Positions 1 through 6,319 of a DNA stretch of 16,830 nucleotides are shown here, in pieces. The position numbers and the translations under genes were made by a program. How positions within the stretch are numbered: position 1 is the stretch's first letter; each line of letters starts with the position of its first letter. This DNA is from Patescibacteria group bacterium (GTDB lineage Bacteria; Patescibacteriota; Patescibacteriia; Patescibacteriales; UBA12465): positions 1 to 16,830 of the forward strand of contig JAIPIE010000009.1 in the NCBI GenBank assembly GCA_021734825.1, in the 5' to 3' direction. The notes beneath the pieces are model-generated. The model had not been told where the DNA came from. It saw nothing but the letters and a program-made list of their open reading frames with translations, and did not search any database.

Positions 1-1127
1 AAGACACCAGCCTGAACGGCCGCGCCCATTGCTACTACTTCATCAGGATTCACCGTAAGATTTGGCTCTTTGCCAAAGAATTCTTTAACTTTTTGTAAAA
101 CTAACGGCATACGTGTCATGCCACCAACCATAATTACTTCATTAATTTCTTCAAGTTTAAAACCAGAATCGGCTAAAGCTTTCTTACAAGGCTCAATTGT
201 TTTAGCCACTAAGTCGCCCACCAAAGATTCTAATTTAGCGCGACTTAACTTCATTACTAAATGCTTAGGACCATGTTCATCAGTAGTAATAAAGGGTTGA
301 TTAATTTCACTCTCAGTGGCAGTTGACAATTCAATCTTAGCTTTCTCGGCGGATTCTTTAATTCTTTGCAGTGCCAAAGTATCCTTGGATAAATCAATGC
401 CCTGCTCTTTTTTAAATTCGGCAATAATCCAATCAATAATAACCTTATCAAAATCTTCTCCGCCTAAATGAGTATCGCCATTAGTAGCTTTTACTTCAAC
501 CGTATCCGCTGAAATATCTAACACAGAAACATCAAAAGTACCGCCACCCAAATCATAAACAACAATCTTCTGCCCTTGTTTCTTATCAAAACCATACGCT
601 AAGGCAGCGGCTGTCGGTTCATTAATGATACGCTTGACGTCGAGTCCAGCAATTAAACCAGCGTCCTTAGTCGCCTGTCTCTGTGAATCATCAAAATAAG
701 CTGGAACAGTGATAATAGCTTCAGTAATTTTCTCACCAATTTTTGCCTCAGCATCAGCTTTAAGTTTAGATAAAATCATTGCCGAAACCTCCTGAGGAGA
801 ATAATCCTTATCACCCATTTTAACCTTCACACCTTCACCAGCTTGCACAATTTTATAAGGCATGGTCCCCAAATCACGTTGTACTTCTTCGTCGTTAAAA
901 TGACGTCCAATTAAACGTTTAACTGCATAAACAGTATTTTCCGGGTTTATAACCGCTTGCCTTTTAGCGGCCGCACCAACTAAACGCTCACCGTTTTTAG
1001 AAATAGCGGCAATAGAAGGAGTGGTGCGATTACCCTCAATGTTTTCCAAGATTTTCGGAACACCACCCTCCATAATAGACATGGCGGAGTTAGTTGTTCC
1101 TAAATCAATACCTAAAATTTTTCCCAT
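1..1127 (-). CDS. dnaK: Chaperone DnaK (Hsp70), N-terminal part, cut by window edge
   Basis: ATP-driven Hsp70 chaperone of the cytoplasm, working with DnaJ and GrpE in protein folding. About 375 codons are visible from the ATG at 1127 to the window edge. They cover nearly all of the nucleotide-binding domain; the linker and substrate-binding domain lie outside. Visible hallmarks are GIDLGTTNSA near residues 6-15 (phosphate loop 1), NEPTAAALAYG, DLGGGTFDVS (phosphate loop 2), GGEDFD and the VGGMTRMP adenosine motif. Together these are diagnostic of DnaK rather than HscA or MreB. It is the last visible gene of the hrcA-grpE-hsp20-dnaK operon, 55 bases after hsp20. I see no separate CIRCE and no convincing own promoter, so expression should come from the HrcA-controlled promoter near 3050. 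No Shine-Dalgarno sequence precedes the start. Confidence 0.98.
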   Translation of the reverse strand, partial: MGKILGIDLGTTNSAMSIMEGGVPKILENIEGNRTTPSIAAISKNGERLVGAAAKRQAVINPENTVYAVKRLIGRHFNDEEVQRDLGTMPYKIVQAGEGVKVKMGDKDYSPQEVSAMILSKLKADAEAKIGEKITEAIITVPAYFDDSQRQATKDAGLIAGLDVKRIINEPTAAALAYGFDKKQGQKIVVYDLGGGTFDVSVLDISADTVEVKATNGDTHLGGEDFDKVIIDWIIAEFKKEQGIDLSKDTLALQRIKESAEKAKIELSTATESEINQPFITTDEHGPKHLVMKLSRAKLESLVGDLVAKTIEPCKKALADSGFKLEEINEVIMVGGMTRMPLVLQKVKEFFGKEPNLTVNPDEVVAMGAAVQAGV

Positions 1128-1182
1128 ATTTTTTATTGTTACTAATAAGATTTACCAATCTTTATATTAATATGATTAATTA

Positions 1183-1626
1183 TTATTTCTTTTTACCAAT
1201 TTGAATCTTAATATTTTTACTACCAGTATCGGCAAGCTTAGGCACACTAATTTTTAATACTCCATCTTCAGTAATGGCAGTCGCTTCATCCCCTCTAACT
1301 TTTTCTGGTAAAGGCACGGAGCGATAAAAAGAGCCTCGTTTAATTTCTTGGCGATAATAATTTTTTTCTTCAATTTCACTTTTACGTTCACTCTCTCCCT
1401 TAATATACAAAATATTATTTTCTATGGACACACTGACTTTTTCCGGATCAATCCCAGCCAATTGCGTTTCTACAATAATATTATCTTTATCCTCGTAAAT
1501 ATCGAGGGCCGGAGTAAAGCCTGATTGATTACTACGAACAGCTGGTAAAAATTCTCCTAATATTTTATCAGTGTCATCAAAAGCGAAGCCATCGCTTAAA
1601 AAAGGATTCCATTTAATTAAAGACAT
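1183..1626 (-). CDS. Small heat-shock protein, Hsp20/alpha-crystallin family
   Basis: ATP-independent holdase that binds unfolding proteins and passes them to DnaK. It has 147 residues, normal for the family. The N-terminal arm (about 1-36) starts MSLIKWNPF, typical of bacterial class A Hsp20. The alpha-crystallin domain follows (about 37-137), with LDIYEDKDNIIVETQLAGI, the oligomerisation strand region YYRQEIKRGSFYRSVPLP and the hallmark GVLKISVPK near the end. The short tail ends with IKIQIG, an I-x-I type motif that docks onto neighbouring subunits in this family. It sits between grpE and dnaK, 75 bases after grpE. That position is unusual, since hrcA-grpE-dnaK-dnaJ is the common order, and implies HrcA control of the holdase too. 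The 75-base gap holds no second CIRCE. Confidence 0.95.
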   Translation of the reverse strand: MSLIKWNPFLSDGFAFDDTDKILGEFLPAVRSNQSGFTPALDIYEDKDNIIVETQLAGIDPEKVSVSIENNILYIKGESERKSEIEEKNYYRQEIKRGSFYRSVPLPEKVRGDEATAITEDGVLKISVPKLADTGSKNIKIQIGKKK

Positions 1627-1701
1627 ATACTTATAGCGGTTTTACTCTTAAAACTTTAGATTTTAAAGTGGATAAGAATAAACTCATGATTATATTTCAA
1701 T

Positions 1702-2322
1702 TTATTTTTTGCCCACGATTACTTTGGCAGCTCGAATAGTGCGGCCGTGAAGAGTATAACCAGCCATCACTTCTTTTATCACCTTATCACCTTCACCCTC
1801 AAGCGCTTCCATTAAATTATGATCAAATTTTTCTCCTGTCGTTTTTATCTCTTGCACTCCTCGCGACTCCAGTAAATCTTTAAACTGCTTGAGCACATAT
1901 TCCACGCCTTTGACCCAAGCGCTGTCTTGCTCATTATCTGGCAAAGTAGCTAAGGACATTTTAAGATGATCATACACGGGTAATAATTCTTGTAAGAAAT
2001 CACTAAGGGCGAACTTAGCAAAATCAATCTTGTCTTTAGCGCTCTGCTTAAGTAAATTTTGATAATCAGCTAATGCTAACTTATATTTATGTTCCCAATC
2101 TTCCGATTCAATTGATTTTAAGAAGGTAAAACGAAGTTTCTCTTGACCATCAATCGATACCTTTTCGCTCCACATTGAAGCTGGTCGAGTCCAAATTTTC
2201 TGATCCTTTAAAGAACGATAGATAACCATTGCTTCTTGTGTCTCTGTTTGCTCGGCTGTAAATAATAATTCATATTTACCACCTTTATAGTGCTGATAAA
2301 TACCTGTTTGTAATTTTTCCAT
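1702..2322 (-). CDS. grpE: GrpE nucleotide exchange factor with N-terminal DUF1653-like domain
   Basis: GrpE opens the DnaK nucleotide cleft to release ADP. There are 206 residues in two parts. Residues about 5-70 match the DUF1653 pattern: YQHYKGGKYELL, an ETQEAMVIYRSL stretch, IWTRPASMW and a following VSIDG..RFTF strand. Residues about 75-206 are GrpE: WEHKYKLALADYQNLLKQ (the family's L-ADFQN-KR-like helix), the helical bundle around FLQELLPVYDHLKMSL, then the beta-wing signature GEKFDHNLMEALEGEGD ending in RAAKVIVGKK. The usual disordered N-terminus and most of the long coiled coil are missing, so the DUF1653 domain stands where that thermosensing helix normally is. The gene starts 6 bases after hrcA in a CIRCE-controlled operon. 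The GrpE call is secure; the DUF1653 assignment rests on recognising its pattern, and that domain's function is not established. Confidence 0.93.
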   Translation of the reverse strand: MEKLQTGIYQHYKGGKYELLFTAEQTETQEAMVIYRSLKDQKIWTRPASMWSEKVSIDGQEKLRFTFLKSIESEDWEHKYKLALADYQNLLKQSAKDKIDFAKFALSDFLQELLPVYDHLKMSLATLPDNEQDSAWVKGVEYVLKQFKDLLESRGVQEIKTTGEKFDHNLMEALEGEGDKVIKEVMAGYTLHGRTIRAAKVIVGKK

Positions 2323-2328
2323 AGATAA

Positions 2329-3021
2329 TTATTTAAGCTTTTCTTGTAAATAAGTTAATAATGATAAATTGTGTGCGTAATTCATACGAATTGGACCAAG
2401 AATGCCAACCAAGCCAGACACTCCTTGACGACGGTATTTTAATAAAGTGACTCCCAAAAAAGAACCAAAAGGATTATTACTACCGATATAAGCTCGACTT
2501 TCTTCCGCCAAGCTATCAAAGAGTTCGTCAATAATTTCTTCCATCCGATCAATCACCTGAGAAACATCACAGACAATTTCACTTTGTTTAAATTCGGGCT
2601 GAGCGAAAAGATTAGATAAGCCAGTGTGATAAAGATCATTTTTATGAAAGGCCCAAAAGACAGCATTAGATGATAGCTCAGCTAAAGCGCGAGCAACTGG
2701 TTTTAAACTATGGTCAATTGAACTCTCAAAAGCCCTATCTAAAATTTCTTTATCTAGGCTTTTCAAATCTTTTTTTCTTAAATTACTTTCTTCCAAATCT
2801 AAAAGATAGGCTGCTTCGGTGGGGACGCGCCCGGCCGATGTATGCGGTTGGTGAATATAAGCATTTTCTTCCAAGTTGATTAATTCATTACGAACCGTGG
2901 CCGGAGAAATATCAAGTTTATATTTTTCCACCAAGATACCAGAAGCGACCGGTTGAGCACTTTTTACATATTCTTTAATCAGGGTACGTAATATTAATTT
3001 TTGGCGATTACTTAAAAGCAT
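2329..3021 (-). CDS. hrcA: Heat-inducible transcription repressor HrcA (short form)
   Basis: Repressor that binds CIRCE operators and is released on heat shock when GroEL is occupied by unfolded protein. The 230 residues compare with about 340 in typical HrcA. The N-terminal winged helix (about 1-75) is canonical: LSNRQKLILRTLIKEYV, SPATVRNELINLEE and HTSAGRVPTEAAY. The C-terminus is also canonical (GVSGLVGILGPIRMNYAHNLSLL), with a reduced GAF-like core between (about 95-190). The missing 100 or so residues fall in the central GAF-like and inserted dimerisation region. First gene of its operon; a perfect CIRCE and a consensus promoter lie just upstream, so it should repress itself. The predicted transcript leader is only about 20 bases, with no clear ribosome-binding site. 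The start is supported by alignment of the first residues with the family. Confidence 0.95.
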   Translation of the reverse strand: MLLSNRQKLILRTLIKEYVKSAQPVASGILVEKYKLDISPATVRNELINLEENAYIHQPHTSAGRVPTEAAYLLDLEESNLRKKDLKSLDKEILDRAFESSIDHSLKPVARALAELSSNAVFWAFHKNDLYHTGLSNLFAQPEFKQSEIVCDVSQVIDRMEEIIDELFDSLAEESRAYIGSNNPFGSFLGVTLLKYRRQGVSGLVGILGPIRMNYAHNLSLLTYLQEKLK

Positions 3022-3047
3022 AGATATAATATTTAAACTACAAAGAC

Positions 3048-3076
3048 ATTATAAAAAAAATTAGCACTCAAGTCAA
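3048..3076 (-). promoter_or_regulatory. Sigma-70-type promoter of the hrcA operon
   Basis: On the minus strand, TTGACT (3071-3076) and TATAAT (3048-3053) are separated by exactly 17 bases, close to the full consensus. The predicted transcription start is near 3041, about 20 bases before the hrcA ATG. The -35 box lies in the CIRCE loop and the downstream arm fills most of the spacer, so a bound repressor would directly block polymerase. Confidence 0.85.
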
Positions 3077-3087
3077 GAGAGTGCTAA
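3061..3087. promoter_or_regulatory. CIRCE operator (HrcA binding site)
   Basis: A perfect copy of the consensus inverted repeat: TTAGCACTC at 3061-3069, a 9-base spacer, and GAGTGCTAA at 3079-3087. It is 34 bases upstream of the HrcA repressor gene it should control and overlaps the operon promoter. This is the only CIRCE I find in the window. Confidence 0.97.
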
Positions 3088-3146
3088 TTAATAACATTTT
3101 TTATCTATTTTTAAACAAAAATACTAATAAAATCTTTGTGAGCATT

Positions 3147-5231
3147 TTAGTCCTCATGATTAGCAAAATACCATTCCATAATTTCTCGGGCGATGGGTAC
3201 AGCCACCGTACTACCCTCATCGCCCTCCTCAACAAGAATGGTGATAACAATTTCGGGATTTTCATAAGGAGCGAAACCGGTAAACCAAGCGTGGTTAGCT
3301 TTTTTACTTGACCATTGAGCGGTGCCAGTTTTACCAGCAGAACTCACTGGCAACATACTCAAACTACGAGCACTGCCAGAAGTAACCGCTTGACGCATTC
3401 CCTCTCTTACCACTTGCAAATTATAGGCATCAATGAAATTTTGTCTAATAATACTTGCTTCGGTTTTTCTAACTAACTGATTTTTTTCATCGAGCACTTC
3501 ACTGACTAAAGTAGGTTTATATAAAATTCCTCCATTAGCAACCGCCGCTGTAAAATTAGCAACTTGTAGTGGTGTAGTTAAAACATCTCCTTGCCCAATA
3601 GAAATATGATAAGTGTCGCCAATATACCAAGTTTCATTTTTTGCTTCTTCTTTCCATGCTTTAGTTGGCACAAAACCAGCTGATTCACCTGGTAAATCAA
3701 TACCCGTTTCTTCTCCTAGCCCAAATAAATGCATATATTTGACTAACTTATCTAAGCCCAAGCCAATAAAATCCTGATAACCGCCACCAATATAATAAAA
3801 GAAAGTGTTAACCGATTCAGCTAAGGCTTTGCGGACATTAGTCATGCCATGACCACCAGCCTTCCAATCAGGGAAAAACCATTGGCCAATGCGCACGCCA
3901 CCATTGCTTAAAAAACTAGTATTTTCAGTAATTACGCCCTCCTGCAAGGCAGCTGCAGCGACTACTGGCTTAATAGTTGATCCAGACGGAATCTCTCCAC
4001 TAATAGCACGGTTAAACAGGGGATTGTTTTCATTATTTAAAAATTTATCATAATCTTCTTGACTAATCCCTCGGGCAAATAAATTGTTATCATAAGCGGG
4101 CAAGCTAATTAAAGTAATAATTTGACCATTATTTGGATTCATAATAATCACAGAGGCTCTGTTTGTTTTAGTTTTTACTAACCAAGCTTTAGTAATAATT
4201 TCTGCCTGCCTCTGTAAATCAATATTTAGAGAAAGTCGAAGATTATAGCCGGCCACTGGCGCCTTCTCACTAACAACCTTTTTTCTACGTCCAAGAGCGT
4301 CAACTTCAATACTCTTACTCCCATTTAAACCCTTTAATTCCTTTTCCCAAGAATATTCCAGACCAGTTTTGCCCACATAATCAATTAAAGAATACTGAGG
4401 GCCAAGTCTTTTTAAAGCTTCATCTGTAATCTTGCCAGTATAACCAAGAACGTGAGCCAGACTAGATAAATCAGACAAACTCTCATTAGCTTGAGAGGCG
4501 GAGTAAGCATATTCACGTCTAATCTTTGTTTCTACAATAACTCCCGGCAACATATCTCTTTCTAAAATTAAGCGCATGGCTTTATCGTAATCAATATTAT
4601 CTTTTATAAATAGAGGTTGATAAGCTTCTAAGGAACGTAATTTAACTTTGCCTAGAGCCGCCTTCATTAAAGGAAAGGAAGGACCATCTATTACTAGATT
4701 TAAAGCGGCGTCAGAACGATCGTTACTTATCTCTGGTAAGTCGTCAATAACCCGACTTAAATAACGCAATAACTCATCACGATCTAATTCATCTTGTGGC
4801 AAGTCAATCGGTCTTAAAAATAAAACAAAATTGGCAGTATTACTAACCAAGGGAACGTTATTGCTATCATAAATAATACCTCGTCTTGGCTCAATATTTT
4901 CAATACGTAAGCGATTGCCTTCGGCTAAACCACTATAATGAGCACCGCGAACAACTTGCAGCCAGGCTGTTCTTCCGGCAAGTATAAGAATAAAGAAAGC
5001 AATCAATATTTTTATGGGTAATAATTTTCTCAAGTTAAAGGTACGACCGACTATTTCCTTGTTCTGATTACCCGAAAGAAAAGAATGTTCGGTCCAATCG
5101 GTATAATAAGCATCGTCTTTAAGCTGTCCAAATTTAAAGCCACCCTCTTTAATTACAAAAGGATCGACACTGTGAACATCAGCGTCTACAAATTCTCCTT
5201 GAAAAAAGCGTTTTTTTGTCTTTCTGCTCAT
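3147..5231 (-). CDS. mrdA: Penicillin-binding protein 2 (elongasome D,D-transpeptidase)
   Basis: Membrane-anchored class B PBP that crosslinks peptidoglycan during cell elongation with RodA. It has 694 residues. A polar cytoplasmic N-terminus of about 70 residues is longer than usual. It is followed by one transmembrane anchor (about 72-92, ILIAFFILILAGRTAWLQ), the pedestal domain starting at NRLRIENIEPRRGIIYD, and the transpeptidase domain. All three catalytic motifs are intact: S-T-I-K with the nucleophile near S418, S-V-N near 473-475, and K-T-G at 634-636 within SAGKTGTAQW. The following HAWFTGFAP and VEEGDEGS stretches are typical of PBP2 rather than FtsI. It is monocistronic as far as visible, divergent from the response regulator across 188 bases, with a TGCTATAAC extended -10 upstream. 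The hrcA promoter region lies immediately downstream. Confidence 0.93.
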   Translation of the reverse strand: MSRKTKKRFFQGEFVDADVHSVDPFVIKEGGFKFGQLKDDAYYTDWTEHSFLSGNQNKEIVGRTFNLRKLLPIKILIAFFILILAGRTAWLQVVRGAHYSGLAEGNRLRIENIEPRRGIIYDSNNVPLVSNTANFVLFLRPIDLPQDELDRDELLRYLSRVIDDLPEISNDRSDAALNLVIDGPSFPLMKAALGKVKLRSLEAYQPLFIKDNIDYDKAMRLILERDMLPGVIVETKIRREYAYSASQANESLSDLSSLAHVLGYTGKITDEALKRLGPQYSLIDYVGKTGLEYSWEKELKGLNGSKSIEVDALGRRKKVVSEKAPVAGYNLRLSLNIDLQRQAEIITKAWLVKTKTNRASVIIMNPNNGQIITLISLPAYDNNLFARGISQEDYDKFLNNENNPLFNRAISGEIPSGSTIKPVVAAAALQEGVITENTSFLSNGGVRIGQWFFPDWKAGGHGMTNVRKALAESVNTFFYYIGGGYQDFIGLGLDKLVKYMHLFGLGEETGIDLPGESAGFVPTKAWKEEAKNETWYIGDTYHISIGQGDVLTTPLQVANFTAAVANGGILYKPTLVSEVLDEKNQLVRKTEASIIRQNFIDAYNLQVVREGMRQAVTSGSARSLSMLPVSSAGKTGTAQWSSKKANHAWFTGFAPYENPEIVITILVEEGDEGSTVAVPIAREIMEWYFANHED

Positions 5232-5262
5232 AATACTTTAATAATTTTAACTGGATTTCCTG

Positions 5263-5271
5263 GTTATAGCA
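5263..5271 (-). promoter_or_regulatory. Extended -10 promoter for mrdA
   Basis: The minus strand reads TGCTATAAC, an extended -10 (TGn plus TATAAC), about 32 bases upstream of the mrdA ATG. No good -35 is visible, which is acceptable for extended -10 promoters. The same TTGCTATA core occurs upstream of the response regulator and the small peptide gene. Confidence 0.5.
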
Positions 5272-5325
5272 AATATATAAGGTTAATTGCCTAGATATTA
5301 GATAAAATTTAAATAAAGAAAATTT

Positions 5326-5345
5326 ATGTTATTTGGATGTTATTT
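5326..5345 (+). promoter_or_regulatory. 11-bp-period direct repeat, probable OmpR/PhoB-type operator
   Basis: ATGTTATTT occurs at 5326-5334 and again, exactly, at 5337-5345, an 11-base period. This is the spacing at which OmpR/PhoB-family regulators bind tandem half-sites on one DNA face. The second copy overlaps the weak -35 (TTGGAT, 5333-5338) of the promoter for an OmpR-family regulator gene, the usual place for an activator site. Autoregulation is an inference; chance repeats are more likely in AT-rich DNA. Confidence 0.5.
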
Positions 5346-5360
5346 TAAAATTGCTATAAT
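5333..5360 (+). promoter_or_regulatory. Promoter of the response regulator gene
   Basis: An extended -10, TGCTATAAT (5352-5360), with a perfect TATAAT box. The weak -35-like TTGGAT (5333-5338) lies 16 bases upstream. The expected transcription start is near 5367, giving a leader of about 50 bases before the ATG at 5420. The weak -35 inside a direct repeat suggests activator dependence. Confidence 0.6.
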
Positions 5361-5419
5361 TAAATTAATCAATTATTTAGATCAAGAACAATATATTTTA
5401 TAAATAATCTTAATAATTT

Positions 5420-6091
5420 ATGCGCGTTTTATTAATTGAAGATGAGGAAGACTTGGCCGCTTTTATCGTTTCCTTATTAAAAAAATCTGGCTTGGCGGGA
5501 GATTACGCCAGCGACGGTGGAAGAGGTTCATTTTTGGCTCGCACTAATCACTACGATCTAGTAATTACTGATTATATCTTACCAAAACTTGACGGCCGTA
5601 GCCTGATTAAAGAAATACGTGATGACGGTCGTCAAATGCCCATACTAATGTTGAGCGTTAGACAAAGCGCAGCTGATAAAAGTGACGTCCTTGATGTTGG
5701 CGCTGATGACTATTTATCTAAGCCTTTTTCTTCCGAAGAGTTATTGGCGCGTGTACGAGCACTAGGTCGACGTTCACCAAACATTAAAAACAGAATTCTC
5801 ACTTTTAGAAATCTAAAACTTGACCCAGACACTTTTCGTGTCAGTAAGGGTAGTCAAAATATTAAACTAACTAACAAAGAATTTTCTTTACTCCAATATT
5901 TAATGTTAAACGCCGAGCACGTTGTTTCCAGAGAAATATTATTAGACCATGTATGGGATGACGAGGTTGACTCTTTTTCTAATACCGTTGAAACCCATAT
6001 TCTACGCTTACGACGAAAAATAGAAAGCAAGGGAGAAAAAATAATACACACTGTAGTCGGCCGCGGCTATCGCTTAGATTATCGTCAATAA
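5420..6091 (+). CDS. OmpR/PhoB-family response regulator
   Basis: Two-component transcription factor of 223 residues with both domains complete. The receiver domain (1-115) has the acidic pocket E7/D8, the phosphoacceptor D51 in LVITDYILPKLDG, S79 at the switch Ser/Thr position and K101 in LSKPFS. The winged-helix DNA-binding domain (about 124-223) shows LTNKEFSLLQYLMLNAEHVV, the recognition-helix region SNTVETHILRLRRKIE and the C-terminal hairpin IHTVVGRGYRLD. It is first in a plus-strand island with a small peptide gene, a sensor kinase and a prenyl synthase, which suggests the kinase at 6320 is its partner. An 11-bp-period direct repeat overlaps its own promoter, consistent with autoregulation. 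The target genes are not known. No terminator follows it before the peptide gene. Confidence 0.95.
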   Translation: MRVLLIEDEEDLAAFIVSLLKKSGLAGDYASDGGRGSFLARTNHYDLVITDYILPKLDGRSLIKEIRDDGRQMPILMLSVRQSAADKSDVLDVGADDYLSKPFSSEELLARVRALGRRSPNIKNRILTFRNLKLDPDTFRVSKGSQNIKLTNKEFSLLQYLMLNAEHVVSREILLDHVWDDEVDSFSNTVETHILRLRRKIESKGEKIIHTVVGRGYRLDYRQ

Positions 6092-6117
6092 ATGTTTATT
6101 TGTAATTTATGTACCCT

Positions 6118-6126
6118 TGCTATATT
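6118..6126 (+). promoter_or_regulatory. Extended -10 promoter before the small peptide gene
   Basis: TGCTATATT is an extended -10 with only a poor -35 (TTGTAA, 6100-6105, spacing 15). The expected start is near 6133, just inside the longest reading frame and 60 bases before the second in-frame ATG. Upstream, ATGTTTATTT (6092-6101) and TTTAT elements 11 bases apart (6095, 6106) resemble a degraded copy of the repeat at 5326-5345. The first element lies 29 bases from the -10, the same distance as in the regulator promoter. Confidence 0.45.
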
Positions 6127-6129
6127 AAA

Positions 6130-6264
6130 ATGAACAAGGGGCAGACTGCCTGTCCGGTCGACTTGTCTCTTATAAAATCTAATCATTATTATATGAACAA
6201 TCAAGAAGAACAAAAAAACTTAGAACTGGAGGAAGAAAATCCTGGGACTCCTTGGCGCAGTTAA
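6130..6264 (+). CDS. Small peptide, candidate ComX-like signal precursor (44 aa)
   Basis: No database family is recognised. The longest frame starts at ATG 6130 (44 residues); a second in-frame ATG at 6193 would give 23 residues. Neither has a Shine-Dalgarno sequence. The predicted promoter start near 6133 favours the short form, while the length of Bacillus ComX precursors (roughly 50-70 residues) favours the long one. The C-terminal half is strongly acidic (LELEEEN) and ends in NPGTPWRS. The only tryptophan, W42, is third from the end, where well-known ComX pheromones carry their prenylated Trp. The long form has one Cys (C8). No classical signal peptide is visible, as also in ComX. It lies between a response regulator and a kinase/prenyl-synthase pair, with a terminator 6 bases after its stop. 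It could instead be a leader peptide or part of a small RNA; translation is unproven. Confidence 0.55.
   Translation: MNKGQTACPVDLSLIKSNHYYMNNQEEQKNLELEEENPGTPWRS
6134..6166 (+). other. Predicted RNA hairpin at the start of the peptide transcript
   Basis: ACAAG (6134-6138) pairs with CTTGT (6162-6166). Stacked on it, GGGCAG (6139-6144) pairs with CTGTCC (6150-6155, one G-U) around a 5-base loop; GGTCGA is left as a one-sided bulge. The stretch is clearly more GC-rich than its surroundings. It begins almost exactly at the predicted transcript start, so it may act as a stabilising 5' cap structure or control translation of the downstream ATG at 6193. Confidence 0.4.
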
Positions 6265-6270
6265 AATTAA

Positions 6271-6303
6271 ATGCCTTAGCTTATAAAAGCTGAGGCATTT
6301 TTT
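6271..6303 (+). terminator. Rho-independent terminator after the small peptide gene
   Basis: ATGCCTTAGCTT (6271-6282) pairs with AAGCTGAGGCAT (6287-6298) over 12 positions with one T-G wobble and an ATAA loop, followed by a run of six T ending at 6303. It lies 6 bases after the peptide stop and 16 bases before the kinase ATG, leaving little room for a separate kinase promoter (only a weak TACAAT at 6303-6308). Kinase expression probably depends at least partly on read-through. Confidence 0.88.
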
Positions 6304-6319
6304 ACAATATTTTATCCAT

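Noticed and set aside
3106..3123. A-T hairpin downstream of mrdA as its terminator
   Set aside because: The stem contains only A-T pairs and no clean T-run follows on the minus strand.
6228..6235. GGAGGAAG as a ribosome-binding site inside the peptide gene
   Set aside because: No start codon follows at a suitable distance; the bases simply encode Glu residues of the acidic stretch.
6118..6303. The short transcription unit as a 6S RNA or tmRNA gene
   Set aside because: It has no tRNA-like acceptor end or tag-type frame expected of tmRNA and no long closing helix with a central bubble expected of 6S RNA; only two local hairpins are visible.
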